A stretch of 64,000 nucleotides of DNA, taken from positions 22,173,924-22,237,923 of the forward strand of contig CM069879.1 in NCBI GenBank assembly GCA_036172665.1. The letters are read 5' to 3'. This document shows, piece by piece, positions 46,805-58,573 of this stretch. The stretch comes from Prosopocoilus inquinatus (taxonomy: Eukaryota > Arthropoda > Insecta > Coleoptera > Lucanidae). How positions within the stretch are numbered: the stretch's first letter is position 1; the number at the start of each line of letters is the position of its first letter. Made by a program: the position numbers and the translations under genes. Under the pieces are notes generated by a model, which saw only the letters and a program-made list of their open reading frames with translations, did no database searches and was not told the origin of the DNA.

Positions 46805-47375
46805 TAAACAGAAAATTGAAACAATCAAGTCTTTGCCTTCTGTTTAACAATTTTTTTTTAATAATTTCAGAATACAATTTACGGTTTAAAGAAGGCCGAC
46901 TGATTACCTCTGACTACCTTACGACATCGCATCATCCCTTGTTTAATAGACAAATTAAACCCTCTAGTGATTTCGTCATGAATGACAAGAATCTTCAGTA
47001 GGTACATTTTGCATGCGACGGAAGACTATCATGTTTTTCATGACTTCCTACACATAATGTAACGACTGTAATAAGATCCTTTCGTTCACTGTTGAAGAGT
47101 TGACCACTGTTGACTATCCTATTACAAGGAGTTAACTTAATAGATAGAATAAACGTTCGAGCGGTCTCGTTGTAAGTGACAAAAATCTCGTGTGGCTACA
47201 TTTTGCGTGTAACTGAAGAGTATCACCCATCTCATGACTTCCTACACACAAAGTAACTACTGTAACATGATCCTCTCGTCCACTCTTATCAAGTAAAGCT
47301 GTGAAACCTTAAGAGCACGCCAAGGAGAATGAAGGGACGCATAAAATTGAAACTGTCAACCCTATAGAGAAAGGC
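46805..47375 (-). repeat. Inverted copy of the ~340-bp satellite (about 1.6 units)
   Basis: AAAATTGAAAC..TCAA at 46811 and 47344 are the reverse complement of the unit start. Between them are CATGACTTCCTACACA and CATGATCCTCTCGT, the complements of unit blocks. Orientation is opposite to the arrays on both sides. Confidence 0.8.
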
Positions 47376-47849
47376 AAGGCAAAGAAGAAAAACCTCCGCA
47401 AAGAAAAACAAAAAGTAAACCCTCGAAAAACACTACGTAATTTGGGAATTTGGGCTTACAACTTAAGGGTTAGGCGAGCAATAAATTTGCTCTAAACGTA
47501 AAAGCAAAGTTACCCGTCGAATAACAGCGATGAATTGGTGTTCAACGTGAGGCAAGGTTAACTCTCCAGCACTGTGTAAAGTAAAATTAAAAGTCTGAAA
47601 TGTGATCCTGTTTTCAAACAATGGTATACGAATGTGAATAGTTTAGTTAGAATCGTGTCCGTTACAATCTTATGACAACTTTGGAACAAACAAGGCCTAT
47701 CCAATCCAACTAAACTCGACATCTCTTCAAACCAAACAATTAAAGAAATATCTTAAAAATAAGAATTAAAAAAACTAAACTTTACATTAAGTGAATTATT
47801 TCAGAGGTAAAAGTTTTAAATTATTTGAAAAATTAGTATTACAAAATTT

Positions 47850-48590
47850 TTAATATTATTTATTTTCAAATTTCCCTCCATTTTCTGTTCTCTTTCAGAT
47901 TTCTGTGTTCTTCATTTTTTATTGCCTTCCAGGGTACAGGTTCGTTGCTTTCACGTTTAAGCATTATTAAGTACTTTTTAGAATTAGTTTGGAGTAAAAT
48001 TCAAACACTTCTTGATTTGTCTTTCTTTAAACGATTGACGGTTTCAATTTTATGCATCCCTTTATTCTCCTCGGCGTGTTCTTAAGAGTTCTCAACTTCA
48101 CTTGACAACGGTGGACGAAAAGGTCATGATACAGCCGTTACCTTATGTGTTGGAATATGTGATACTCTTCAGTTACATGCAAAATGAAACAACGAAGCCG
48201 CTCAGGGGTTTATCCTGTCGTTTATATTAAGGAATGAATTCGTTGTCGTGGGGTAGTCAACAGTGATCAGCTGGCCTCAAAACGCGCTTGAAATTATTTT
48301 TTAGAAAATCGTTAAACGCAAGTTACTGAGGCAAAGGGTTAACAGTTTCAATTTTTTGCCTCCCTTCATTCTCCTTCGCGCGCTCTTAAGGGTTAAGGGT
48401 TAAAATATGTATACCCACTTAAGATTTTTGTCATTTACGACGAAACTATTCTCTTTCTGTTTTTTCTGATGTGTGAAAAACCCGCTCGACACTTGAAATT
48501 AATTAATGAAAACCCACTCGGCCCAACTGCTTACATATTAAAGTAAACCGTCATCGTGCTTTTAAGATTCGCATTCCTCATTTAAGGCCG
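47850..48590 (+). repeat. Smaller copy of the satellite block with the same flanks
   Basis: The 5' flank matches 43240-43440 (TTCGTTGCTTTCACGTTTAA). One unit of 305 bp starts at 48042 and a partial at 48347. Then the 3' flank (TTTTTTCTGATGTGTGA through AGATTCGCATTCCTCATTTA) matches 45120-45260. It is therefore a segmental duplicate of the larger block with fewer units. Confidence 0.85.
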
Positions 48591-49420
48591 ACTCAACCAA
48601 AATCAAAATAAACCCAACCCAACTGAACTCAGAGACTCTTCAAACCAGGTAAAAGAAATTAAAAAAATTAGTCAAAAAAATTCAAAGTCAATACAACCCA
48701 GCTGAACTAAGCTCTAGTCAAGGCAAGTGAAAAACTGGAAGTTATAGAATATTAATCTCAATGATGATCCAAATCAACAGAACTAAACCTAACTATTTAA
48801 CCTGAGTAAAAAATTAAAATTTATAAAAAAAACTAAAAGAAAATATTAATTATAAATCATTTAAAATTAAGCTCAACCAATCTCAAGGTCAGTCCAATTA
48901 ACTGAGCTCGAGCGAAGCAAAAGCATAAAAGTGAAAACAAAACCATAAACTAAATCTTAAACTTAAAAAATTCAAGTTCAACCGAACCCAACTAAATGCG
49001 ACCAAACCGTAATCAACTTAAGTAAAAAATGAAAACGTGTAAAATTTTTAAAAGTAAAAATGTTTCAAAAATTAAAAATCAATTAACAAAATTTAATTGA
49101 AGCCCAAACAATGTCAAAAACTTGACCTAATTCTAAACAAAAAATTAAAAATTAAGTAAAAACTTTTGACAAGAAGCTGTTCACTTTTTCACCAAAGGGT
49201 ATGACCGTGCCCTTTCTCTGGTTAAATAAGAGTAAAAAAGACTAGGAAAATGAATCCGTTCAATGTGACGCTCAGCGCGACCAAACTCATCTTCGTCTAA
49301 CCCGAGTAAAGAGTAAAACGTTAAAAATTAAAACAGAAATGAAATGGAAAACTTAAAATTCAAAAGAAAAAATTAAGATTGAGTTGGAATTATGTACAAC
49401 ATTAGAAGACCAACCCCATT
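48591..49420 (+). repeat. Degenerate minisatellite, CAACCCAACTGAACTNAG / AGTAAAAAATTAAAA motif
   Basis: A C/A-rich motif (TCAACC.AACCCAACTGAACT) alternates with A-rich filler (AGTAAAAAATTAAAA) at a loose period of about 60-130 bp. Related sequence also precedes the previous block (47690-47770). Highly diverged. Confidence 0.55.
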
Positions 49421-50208
49421 CGGCCCAGAAAAAAAAAACACCGATGAAAATCAACAATAAAATATATCTTTATTTTTTGTAAGTAAAGATTAAAGAAAAT
49501 AAAGTTAAACCTTTCTCTACAATCTTAAAAAATGACTCGATTTCCGCAATTTCCCCTCTGTAAGGAGGAGGGGGATCAGAAAGTTCATAATACATTCTAA
49601 ATGATTAATTACATTTTTTTGAATAACCGAAACCGGTCGTGTAATTAAAAATTGGTGCAGAGTGATATTGCCTTTTTCTTCGCTTAAGTTTTTGCCCTGC
49701 GACAGCATGGAAAATCTAACCTCTTCATTAATTACAATATTTTGAAAATTTTTCCGTAAAGTTGCTCTTAAAATAACGTTCTTATTTTTAAGGACACGAT
49801 TTTAAGTTACTTAAAGTTAGCAATAAAAGAATTGAAGAAGACTTGACCGCTTCGCATTATTAAATATATCTCTAGAAATAAGAAGCTTGTTTTAAAAGTA
49901 CAAAAACACGAATCATCCTCTATAAAAGTTTATACTTGATGCAATAAAATATTTGTTCTTGCGTTTTGAATTAACCGCCAAAGTTCGTTGAGCCCTAAAC
50001 TATTAAAACAACTTTATTGAAAGAATTAGTTACGAGTTTGTTGTTTTAAAATCTTCAAGTAGTTTCTTTTTTAAGAAATTTCTATGATAAGAAATTATAT
50101 TGAATGTTTAGAAAAAGATTACATGATGACGTTATCTTACCTTCCTAATATTTCTGTTACGTACGACAAATGTCAAAAATTACTGTTACTGTTGATTACT
50201 TGCACAGC
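49421..50208. other. AT-rich stretch, nothing recognised
   Basis: No gene or element supported. Confidence 0.4.
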
Positions 50209-50278
50209 AGTGCTTAAAAGAAATATGACAAGAAGTAATAAAATCGTACGAACTTGATCCTTATTTCTTTTAAGCACT
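50209..50278. repeat. Perfect 17-bp inverted repeat with 36-bp loop
   Basis: AGTGCTTAAAAGAAATA (50209-50225) and its exact complement (50262-50278). It may be the core of a small MITE. Confidence 0.8.
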
Positions 50279-50596
50279 AATGTACGTACGTCTCTCGTTA
50301 TGTCTGTTTCATTGTATTGGAATTATTGTCCAGAGGGAAGCGTGGGTATTGTTCGGGAACTTGTTTTTCAGGAAATCTACAAGTTTTAGAAATTTTTCTA
50401 AGGGCCGTTTTGTCAGTCAAAATTTAACTTTAATCCTTATACAATTTATTCCCATAAGTACACCTCTTACTATGGGAATAAACGTGATTCAGGAAATGGC
50501 CCTTAATCGCCTGGTCATTTTATGTGTATTTTCGTTACAGTATCAGAAACAATTAATTGAAATTAACCTCCGACCACAATAATTTTTATATCCGTA

Positions 50597-50639
50597 GATA
50601 CGTATTTCGGCAGCTAAGCTGCCATCTTCAGTGCGCAAC
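50597..50639 (-). repeat. GAAGATGGC...GCCGAAATACGT stem-loop motif
   Basis: On the minus strand: GTTGCGCACTGAAGATGGCA then GCTTAGCTGCCGAAATACGT. The GCAGCTTAGCTGC core is self-complementary. Similar CTGAAGATGGC-n-GCCGAAA-ACGT strings are common in invertebrate repetitive DNA near the 3' ends of retroelements (general knowledge). I could not identify the element around it. Confidence 0.45.
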
Positions 50640-51020
50640 AACTTAAAAGCACTAAAAAAATGTCTAAAAACAACCTAATCACACTGACAAAATCATAAAA
50701 ATGTTAAACCTAACAAAAATCTAAGCATCCTAAAAGATATATATGTCTAAATGTAAGTAAATATAAATTGATATGTAAAAATCTAAAATAAACTATATAT
50801 GTTATGTATGTTATGATGTTATGTATAAATCGGAAAAAAAATATGTGAACACCTAAAAGTAACTGTTAGAAAACCTTATAAATAAGAGCACGGAAATGTG
50901 GAAATAACTAGTCCAAAGACCCGAAAACACTTCATATTCTAACGAATAAATAAGTATATAATTCCCTGTTATTTGATACCTAAAAACCTAAGAATCCTGA
51001 AAAATAAAATAAAAATATAC

Positions 51021-51121
51021 AGGCTGTCCCAGAGCTCCGTAAAAGTTGCAAAAAAAATTGAGTCGATACTTGGAATTGCAAGAAAGTTATAGAACTTTTA
51101 CGGAGCTCTGGGGCACCCTGT
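51021..51121. mobile_element. 101-bp mariner-type MITE
   Basis: CAGGCTGTCCCAGAGCTCCG then TAAAAGTT at the left; AACTTTTACGGAGCTCTGGG then GCACCCTG at the right. TA is at 51019-51020 on the left; the right flank is TGTA, so the TA duplication is offset by two bases or mutated. Confidence 0.8.
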
Positions 51122-53299
51122 GTATTAGGCATAAATCGTCAAAAATCAACCTACAGATGAGAGCAAGTCACACCCACACACCGCAAGTTAAGAGCACTTA
51201 TTTTAGCATCAGAAACGTCTAGTTGAATACTAAAACAAATGTTCAACTTCCAGTTACATCTGCAATTTGCAACATCATGTCCGCCTGATATGCCAGAGTT
51301 TTCAGCTTAAGACGAAAAACGGGATTAAATTGCACTCGACGTCGTGGAATTCGTGAGGACTATTTTAAACCGATCGGTTACGCTGAGCCCGTTTTTATCG
51401 ATCCGTGCGGGTCCTGTTTGACAGGACGAGCGAACGGAGAAAAAATGTGTCCGTTTGCGTCGTTAAAATTGCACTTGCAGGTTCATCATTATGATCGTCA
51501 TCATATCTGCGCAGTAAAAGTTACTGGCATTAAATCGTTTTATTGTTGGCGGGCAGTGTTTCATTTCTGATATTAGTTTGAGCAAGTGCTCGTGTAATTA
51601 CTTCGAGTGCTGTCTGAATGGAAGCAATTTCATTTCAGTTTGACATATTGCGACCCGGCTTCAGTATACCTAGACACGACGGTATTTCGCAGCTGCAAGT
51701 TGCAACTTGTACGCGATGATCGATAGCGCCATAGCCAACTTAATGGGGATTACTGTAGTGCATTTCCTGCATATTCAAGTTTAAACTTGCTAAGTGTACT
51801 AAGAATATTCCCCGACCGTACTTCCGTTAGGGTGATTTCCGAGTTAGCGAGGACTCATATTTCAGCAAGGATCCAGTTACAAGATGAGACAGGAAAGATC
51901 AATGTTGGATGTAATCAGCAAATAATAATTTTGAAAACTAATTTCGAAAGTATTCAGATGTTTGTGGAACTAATAGTACAATGATTTATTCAATCAGGCT
52001 GGTGCTTATCGAAGTGAACAAGTCCGGCCGAGCCCGGACTCACCGGAGTGTGAAATGAGGCGGGCTCCGGTTATCGCTTGGTCCGGTCCGGCTCAGATGC
52101 GTTACATGCAGGATTAGTCCACACAACGTCGGATTACACGGTCACTAAGTTGCTGAAGAATACAGAATTCAAACAAAAGGATTAAGTTCGTCCTATGCAA
52201 AATCCGCGATTAATTGATTTTTAACGAAAACTAATTACGGCCCCGAGCCGAGCCCTCCGGGTTCTTTTTTTACCCCCGGGGTGTAATTGCACTGACCGTT
52301 TTAATAGGGGGGCACCTATACGTGGCTGCGAAAATACAACTAAAGAGAGAAAATGAATGTGAAAAGAATTTATTTTAGGTTAAACAGTAAATTCTTTGGG
52401 CCTGCCTGAAATTAAAAGATTCTTTATTTTTACCGTGTGTTACGGACCCGTTTCCAATTACATACATTTAATTTTTCGCTAGTGAAATTTATTTTTACAG
52501 ACCCCGGATTGGTTCTGAATTCGTCTTTGTTGTCATTTTACTAAAATTTTCAATTTTTCTGAACCGTTTGGTACCCACCTGAGTCGCAACAAGATTATAC
52601 TGAGGAAATTAACTTAAAGCAAAGGCAGCAGTTTACTCGTGACGGGCGTCTGGGCTTATTAAACGCCAAGAATTGAACGCCAGTTAACCTTAACCAGAGA
52701 TTAACAAAGCATTGGAAAGAAATGACTCAATTTACGCAAGTCCACTGTCAATACCAGCAAAACGATGTTACAAATAATGCAACAAATAACACGTCGTGGA
52801 AAGTCCACCAATCTCAAAATTAAACGTGCTATGAATAATTACTTCTGACAAGCATCCAGATCTCAAATACGGACCCAACTATTACATAAATTCAATAGTG
52901 CACCAATTCGCTAAATTAATAAAGGTTTACTTCCAACTGGTAATTGTATCTAATGTGGCACCAGTCCGATCCTGCGCGCGTGAAGTCGCCAATCGACAAG
53001 CGCTAGTCATTTCACGTCGTCGGTAATCTATCTTCTATCTGTAGCAAGATACACCACCAAAACTTCGATAAGAGCCAGAAGATAACTGATCCAAACGTCG
53101 ATCTTCCAAAGACAGAATCATAAAGTCGGGACGACAAGCTGGTAGTAAACCTATGAACAGTCTGGCATATGCTACGTGACTTCTGGCTTACCAGGACTCT
53201 CATCAACAGCCGAAAATAGCCGTAGAGATGCAAGGAACTTGCCACCTGAAGTCCTTTCCAAAAACGATAGAAAGTTATGCAACGATATGGGACCAAGCA
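51122..53299. other. Unique stretch, candidate regulatory block at 51300-51760
   Basis: No exon recognised. 51300-51760 and 52020-52330 are GC-richer and free of visible transposon ends. 52900-53290 is GC-richer with overlapping frames on both strands that look like the edge of the composite repeat that follows, not a gene. Confidence 0.35.
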
Positions 53300-55010
53300 C
53301 CAACGTTTATTATTTTCTCCCGTCGTTCGATTGCGGACAGTTCGCAGATCCTGCACTACTCGTAGGTCTTATGCGGCCCCAGGCATTTCACAGTCCAAAA
53401 GCATCACTCTGCTGAAGACATTCCTTCTTCAACAGGCTTCGCTCAGTTATCTGTCGAGACCGTGGGGTGAACATAGCCTCCTTAGATTTCGTGCTTTGTG
53501 GACTATGTCTACCGTCGACTTCGAGGTAACTTCCTCCTTTATTATTTAATTTACAGTTATTAGTCACGTTCGTAACCATTTCACTTAAATTTAATTTACG
53601 GTATTCTATTTTGTTTAAATTTGAAAAAAAAAATATTAAATTATGTGTTTGTCAATTATTTTTCTTTTGCATTTGAAAATTTTAAAACTTTAATTTAACT
53701 TTCATAATAACGAAAAAAATTTTCTGCGTATGTACTATTTAGGCAGTGGCGGATTTTCGCACATTTTAGATTTAAAAAAAATTTTGTTTCAACATTTTCA
53801 TTTAAACATTATTTAAAATAATGTATGACAGAATTACAACCAAGACGATGTAACACCAAGACAATATAGATACGGTTGCTAATCGTCCCGCATTTTATGG
53901 TATGTGCCTTTGTATCGTATCCAAATTATTTTTTGCAATTTTCTACGTTTTTTGTATAATTTATTAATCGGAATATTTGGCGAAATCTTCTGTTATTCAT
54001 CTAGCAACACTGATTACAACTCGGCTACAATTGCGTTGCAAATCTAACTTAAAAAAGTCTTAATAATGTTTAAAAAAATCTGGATTTTTTTGTCAAAAAC
54101 AATGCCCCAATTTGCGAAACTTAGAAGTCAGCGACCATACCCGAAACATGCCAAGCCAAGCCAAGCGTATCTTGAAATGTACCTTGGCCACGACATTGGA
54201 ATCTTGAAACGTACCTCAGCCACAGTACGTCTATTACTGTTATCAGAGAAGTGAAGTAATGTTTGCAGGCGATCAGTTAATGGTAATGTTACCTTTCGAA
54301 TTGCAACGCCAAAAATTTATTGTTATATTGTTACACTCTAGAAGTACAGTTTAGTTTGGCGTTGCAAATCTAACTTTTTTAATCGAAATTTTCAAAAGTC
54401 ACGATTTTTGGGACGATTGTCCCGATTCTCCAAAAACAATGTTCCGATTTACGAAACTTAGAAGCATCCCTAAACTTGTAGTAAAAACGTGCACGTTTAA
54501 TGAACTCTGTAATGATACCGAAAATATTTAAAGGGGGACCTCAAAATTGAATTGCGCGTGGAATCTCTCAACTGCTGAATTCGCCACTGCATTTAGGGCC
54601 TTTTCCTAGTCGTAGTTTAGTCACAGGAACAATTATTTTTATAATTGTTACTACTTTGGGAATAAGCAGAAGATTAAACTGAAACTATGAAAACGGTCTT
54701 GAATATTTCTGAGATATTTTTAATTATAACCTAATTTATTTTAGAAATGATGATTTGTTGTCTTGGACACGTCCACGTTTTTAATGCTGAAGTTATTTGT
54801 GTTTGGATATAATCGATTCCTTGGGTGTATTAACTTTAGTTGGCTTCCTCTTACCAGTATTAATTAATTTAATTTGCCATAATATCGTGGCTTATATTAA
54901 ATCCGAGACATATGAAAGATTTCTGGCCACTTAGGAAAGTATTTTTAATTTAGTTCCGTTACCTGAGCAACGCTCTGACGTAAAGTTGAACCAGTCCATG
55001 CAAAGCTTAG
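53300..55010 (+). repeat. Composite repeat, copy A
   Basis: The 5' part (53300-53607) matches 55225-55566: TTATT.TTTTCTC, TCGTTCGATTG.GG.CAGTTCG, CTACTCGTAGGT, ACCGTCGACT.CGAGGTAACTTCC and TTAGTCACGTTC. The 3' part (54775-55000) matches 56783-57095: TTTTTAATGCTGAAGTTATTT, CCTTGGGTGTATTA and CGTTACCTGAGCAACGCT. Between the shared parts lies copy-specific DNA including a TIR element at 53744-54589. Confidence 0.8.
53744..54589. mobile_element. 846-bp TIR element with 8-bp target duplication (hAT or P-like)
   Basis: The left end is CAGTGGCGGATT and the right end (reverse strand) is CAGTGGCGAATT. The flanks TATTTAGG (53736-53743) and CATTTAGG (54590-54597) match at 7 of 8 bases, giving an 8-bp duplication as made by hAT and P elements. 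The interior has no transposase frame, so it is non-autonomous. GTTTAAAAAAATCTGG-type and CGAAACTTAGAAG blocks repeat inside. Confidence 0.75.
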
Positions 55011-55751
55011 GAAAAAAAAGTCCAATTGTGTTTAATCTTAAACGGTTCCGTCGACGCAAGCTTGATTTCATGTCAAAGCTTTACACTCCGATTTTATTTT
55101 TGGGCCAATCGATCCGATTTCCATTCGTATTTGTGTAAGTTGTTCGAACTGTTTTGGTAAGTTAGTTCTCACTCAACATTCAGGTGTTCGTTCGATCATT
55201 TGGGGCAAATTCCGTTTGCCTTAAACGGCGTTTATTGTTTTCTCTCACCGTTCGATTGTGGGCAGTTCGTAGGCCCTGACTACTCGTAGGTTTTACAGTC
55301 TTACAACCACTGACAATTCACAGCCCGTAGGCATCATGCCGCCACCCTGCTGAAGGCAATCTTTCGTCTACAGATTTCACCCAGTTATAGATTGAGACCA
55401 ATACAGCCCTCTAGGTTTTCGTGCATTATTGACTACGTCCACCGTCGACTGCGAGGTAACTTCCACCTCTATTATTTGCGAATTTATAGTTACATTTAAT
55501 CACTGAACTTACAATTATTAGTCACGTTCATAATCATTTCACTTAAATTCATTTTACGGTATTCTGCAGGGCATTTCTTGTGTGCAAATAAAAAACCTTA
55601 GTATAAGTACATGAAATGCTACCTTCTGCGGGTACCTACCACTTGATTGGAACTGCTGAAATGTGCGAGAAAGAAATATTTAGTAAAGTCAACGTCGCCA
55701 TCCTCTCGATATAAACTCGCTCACCGATACCGCGCCCGATCATCAACGCAG

Positions 55752-55988
55752 CTTTTTTTTTTTATCTGTGGTTGCCCAACGGTGTCCTAAGTCATAGACT
55801 TGTCAGGACCTCAAGAGTGGGATTATAATTTGTACGTGTGTTAAGTGTTCTAAAGCTTTGTTACTTCCAAACCTCCTCACCGTTGAAGAGGAAGCAATAT
55901 CGATTTTTTTTCCAACACTGAAGGGTACCTGAAGTGAGTAACGACCTTACCATAGCAAGGCCGCTGTCTTACCACTTGGACTGTTCAG
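55752..55988 (-). mobile_element. tRNA-related SINE, minus strand
   Basis: On the minus strand it starts CCTGAACAGTCCAAGTGGTA then AGACAGCGGCCTTGC, an A-box-like head shared with 14012-14050. It ends in a run of A (the T run at 55752-55763). A weak B-box (GGTCGTTACTC) lies about 35 bases after the A-box. About 237 bp. It lies in DNA absent from the sister element at 33774-34880, so it inserted after the copies separated. Target duplication not resolved. Confidence 0.55.
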
Positions 55989-56146
55989 GGGCCTTATTCT
56001 CGAATCGAGGGGACGAACTCGCAAGAGAACATGACGTCAAAATGACGTAATTCTCTTACGATTTGTATTGTTTTGTGTGAGGACCGACGTCATTTTGACG
56101 TCACGTTATCTTGCGAGTTTGTTGCCTCGATTCGAGAATGAGGCCC
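55989..56146. mobile_element. 158-bp palindromic MITE with two CRE sites
   Basis: GGGCCTTATTCTCGAATCGA then GGGGACGAACTCGCAAGA at the left, mirrored at the right by TCTTGCGAGTTTGTTGCC and TCGATTCGAGAATGAGGCCC. Each arm carries a perfect TGACGTCA (56032-56039 and 56096-56103). It abuts the SINE head and interrupts the TIR element copy. Confidence 0.85.
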
Positions 56147-57105
56147 TAGGCGTTTAACTGATTTCTAACTGTTTCTTACCTGTTTCGTAATAATAATCAC
56201 TAATATCGGGTATTAATTTATTTTATTTAAAATTTAATTCACTGAGCGAAGTAATGTTACGTTTATTTGTTTCACGATGTCGACTATCGATGAATAAACA
56301 CCGAAAATGTATGCACCAATTAGCGAGCGCGTTAGAAATGTTTTTCCTTCTCTCTTTTACGTAAATCAACTTTTGTTAATCTCGTTACTTGCTAGAAAAG
56401 TATTACTTACGGTCCATGGAAAAAAGTAAATTACAAATGTCTGATAAGTCTATTAAAAACACATATGGAATGAGAAATTACAATTAAAATACTTGTAATT
56501 ACTTGGAGTAAAGTTACATTTATTTATTTTAATAAATCCATACGTATTGTGAACGCGTTTAAAACGTTTTAATTGAATGAATTATTTTGTTCGTGCACAT
56601 GGTCAAGTTAAATACTGACCTATCTATGGATCGTCATTCAACAGACGGCCGCAAGAATTAGGCCACCATCCACTCATTAGCTGTGCCAGCAGTTCTCAAA
56701 CAGTTTGGTGAAAATCCACCACTGCATTTTTCTTGAAAACTAGTAACTTTGAGTTTGTTGAACTGTTGAATTGACTCCACATTTTTAATGCTGAAGTTAT
56801 TTATGTTTGAATATAATCGATACCTTGGGTGTATTACTTTATTTTGTTTCCTCTTACTAGTATTAATATTAATACTTATTTGTTTACCTAATGTGAAATG
56901 GTTTTTTTTTTTGGGAATTCTCCTTCCAGGACTCTTTTTGCCAGCAATTTTTTTATGTCCATCAACTCGAAAAATTTATTTAATTTACGTTTTCCTTGCC
57001 ACAAAATCGTAGATATTGTATTAAATCCGAAACATATGAAAGATTCCTGGCCATTTAGAAAAATATTTTTAATCTTGTTCCGTTACCTGAGCAACGCTAA
57101 AATGC

Positions 57106-58238
57106 GGCTGGGTTAATAAAGACGGCCGAAGCCCAGCCACGACAACAATAATAATAATTAATACGGAAGGACGTGCGGGTACAATTAGGCCCTTATCTTT
57201 ATTTTTACTGCATTTCTTGTGCAGGTCTTCCGTTCATTATAACGGGGATTAGATTCTATCTAGCCGGGCGAGAAGAGATACGTCGGCAATAACAATTCGG
57301 GGCGTATATTGATGAACCCGTCATTGCGACGCCTCGGGGGTTACACAACAAAATGTGGCACATGAACCGTTATTATCGTAAGCGTTCGCTGACGGAATAA
57401 ATTTATTAAACCTAACCCCGTATTTAATTTTATTCGCTGTAATAATAACATAAGCTCGTTCTTGACTCGGCGAAAGTAATTACACCCGCGTTAGAAGTTT
57501 ATATTCACTCTTTTCTATTTATTCTATGTATTTCAATTACAGTTAAATACACGTTGAGTTCTGTGATTCTAAAAAAAAATGCATCTTAGTGAACAGGCCG
57601 ACAACGCAACGGCGAAGACTGACCTACGAAAATTTCCCAGCAGTTCGTTTATAGAAGCAGAAATGAGCGCGAAGTTTTTATCGTTATGTTGAAGGGCGTT
57701 TGTTCATATTACAATTAAATTATTTCCGTTTAATTGAATCTGAATTCGTAACGATGAGAGGGGAAAAATGATTTCTCGTGAATTTGGAACACTCAATCTA
57801 AATATCTATTTAATGAAAGGAGCAGCGACTTATACGCATATGGAGGCCCGGGGGTTCTCGAAACTTCCGAACTAGACCAAAGCAATCCTGCGGAGAAAGC
57901 GCGGCTTCAAAGTTACGCCGAACACTGGCTAAGAAAGTATTTGCCGTGCTCTCATGTCTGTGGTCGGGAGATATTTGTACGTAAATTCATAATATGCGTT
58001 TTCATCCCCCCCCCCCCCCCCGCGCCGTTTAAAGCAGAACTGGAACTACCCCTGAAGTCTTTATGCGCTGCTAAATTGGCATTCAGAATTCAAGTCGAAG
58101 GGTGATGGGGGGTAAAAGTAACATCTTACATTTTCTATTTAAGTGAAGACAACTTCTGAATATTTTCTAAATTGTTAGCACAATCAATCCCATTCGCTAC
58201 GTTTATAATATAATCAAAATATTTATTTATGATATAGG
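57106..58238. other. Unique stretch with candidate regulatory block and poly(C)
   Basis: 57110-57480 is GC-richer, unique-looking and free of transposon ends. A run of 16 C lies at 58006-58021. No exon was recognised. Confidence 0.35.
58006..58021. repeat. Poly(C) run
   Basis: Sixteen consecutive C, seen directly. It may be assembly- or length-variable. Confidence 0.9.
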
Positions 58239-58316
58239 TGTGTGAAGTAAGGCTTTTATCCACGAATTGCGAATTTAAACTTTAATCGCAAGGAGTTCAT
58301 AAAAGCCTTTCACACA
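58239..58316. mobile_element. 78-bp hairpin element
   Basis: TGTGTGAAGTAAGGCTTTTA pairs with TAAAAGCCTTTCACACA, with a second inner pair ATTGCGAATTTAAA / TTTAATCGCAA. Confidence 0.65.
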
Positions 58317-58573
58317 TTTTTTTTGTAATTTTGTTGTATTTGTTGTCACTTCGTGTCGTTGTCAACAGTGTCAATAGAAATCATTTAGTATTGATAATAC
58401 CATTTGATTTACATTTATTTTTTACGCACGATTTAATTAATGTAACTCTTCATACATAATAACTTATTAAATAATTTGTTCATTATAGGGTCGAAGTAGA
58501 TAAATTTCATTAATCGGATTAAAAATGATATTAAACTAACAGAGGAACAAAAATAAAAGAGGTACGTGCCATT

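Larger units (their letters stand above)
55567..56750. mobile_element. Truncated copy of the 33.8-kb TIR element
   Basis: It begins CAGGGCATTTCTTGTGTGCA, a decayed form of the CAGGATGTTCTTTTACTGTG end, and follows the other copy through AGTATAAGTACATGAAATGC, CGTTTCGTAATAATAATCAC, TTCACTGAGCGAA, ATTACTTGGAGT and GCCAGCAGTTCTCAA. Homology stops near 56750, before the right terminus. It is interrupted by the SINE and MITE at 55752-56146. Confidence 0.75.
55225..57105 (+). repeat. Composite repeat, copy B
   Basis: It has the same 5' and 3' parts as copy A in the same orientation, about 1.9 kb downstream, so the two form a tandem pair. Here the middle is a copy of the TIR element found at 33774-34880, itself carrying a SINE-like piece and a palindromic MITE. 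The 3' part has an extra 56895-57010 segment relative to copy A. Confidence 0.8.

Noticed and set aside
53012..53356. 114-codon minus-strand frame near composite repeat A
   Set aside because: It runs across the repeat boundary and the equivalent region of copy B does not keep the frame.
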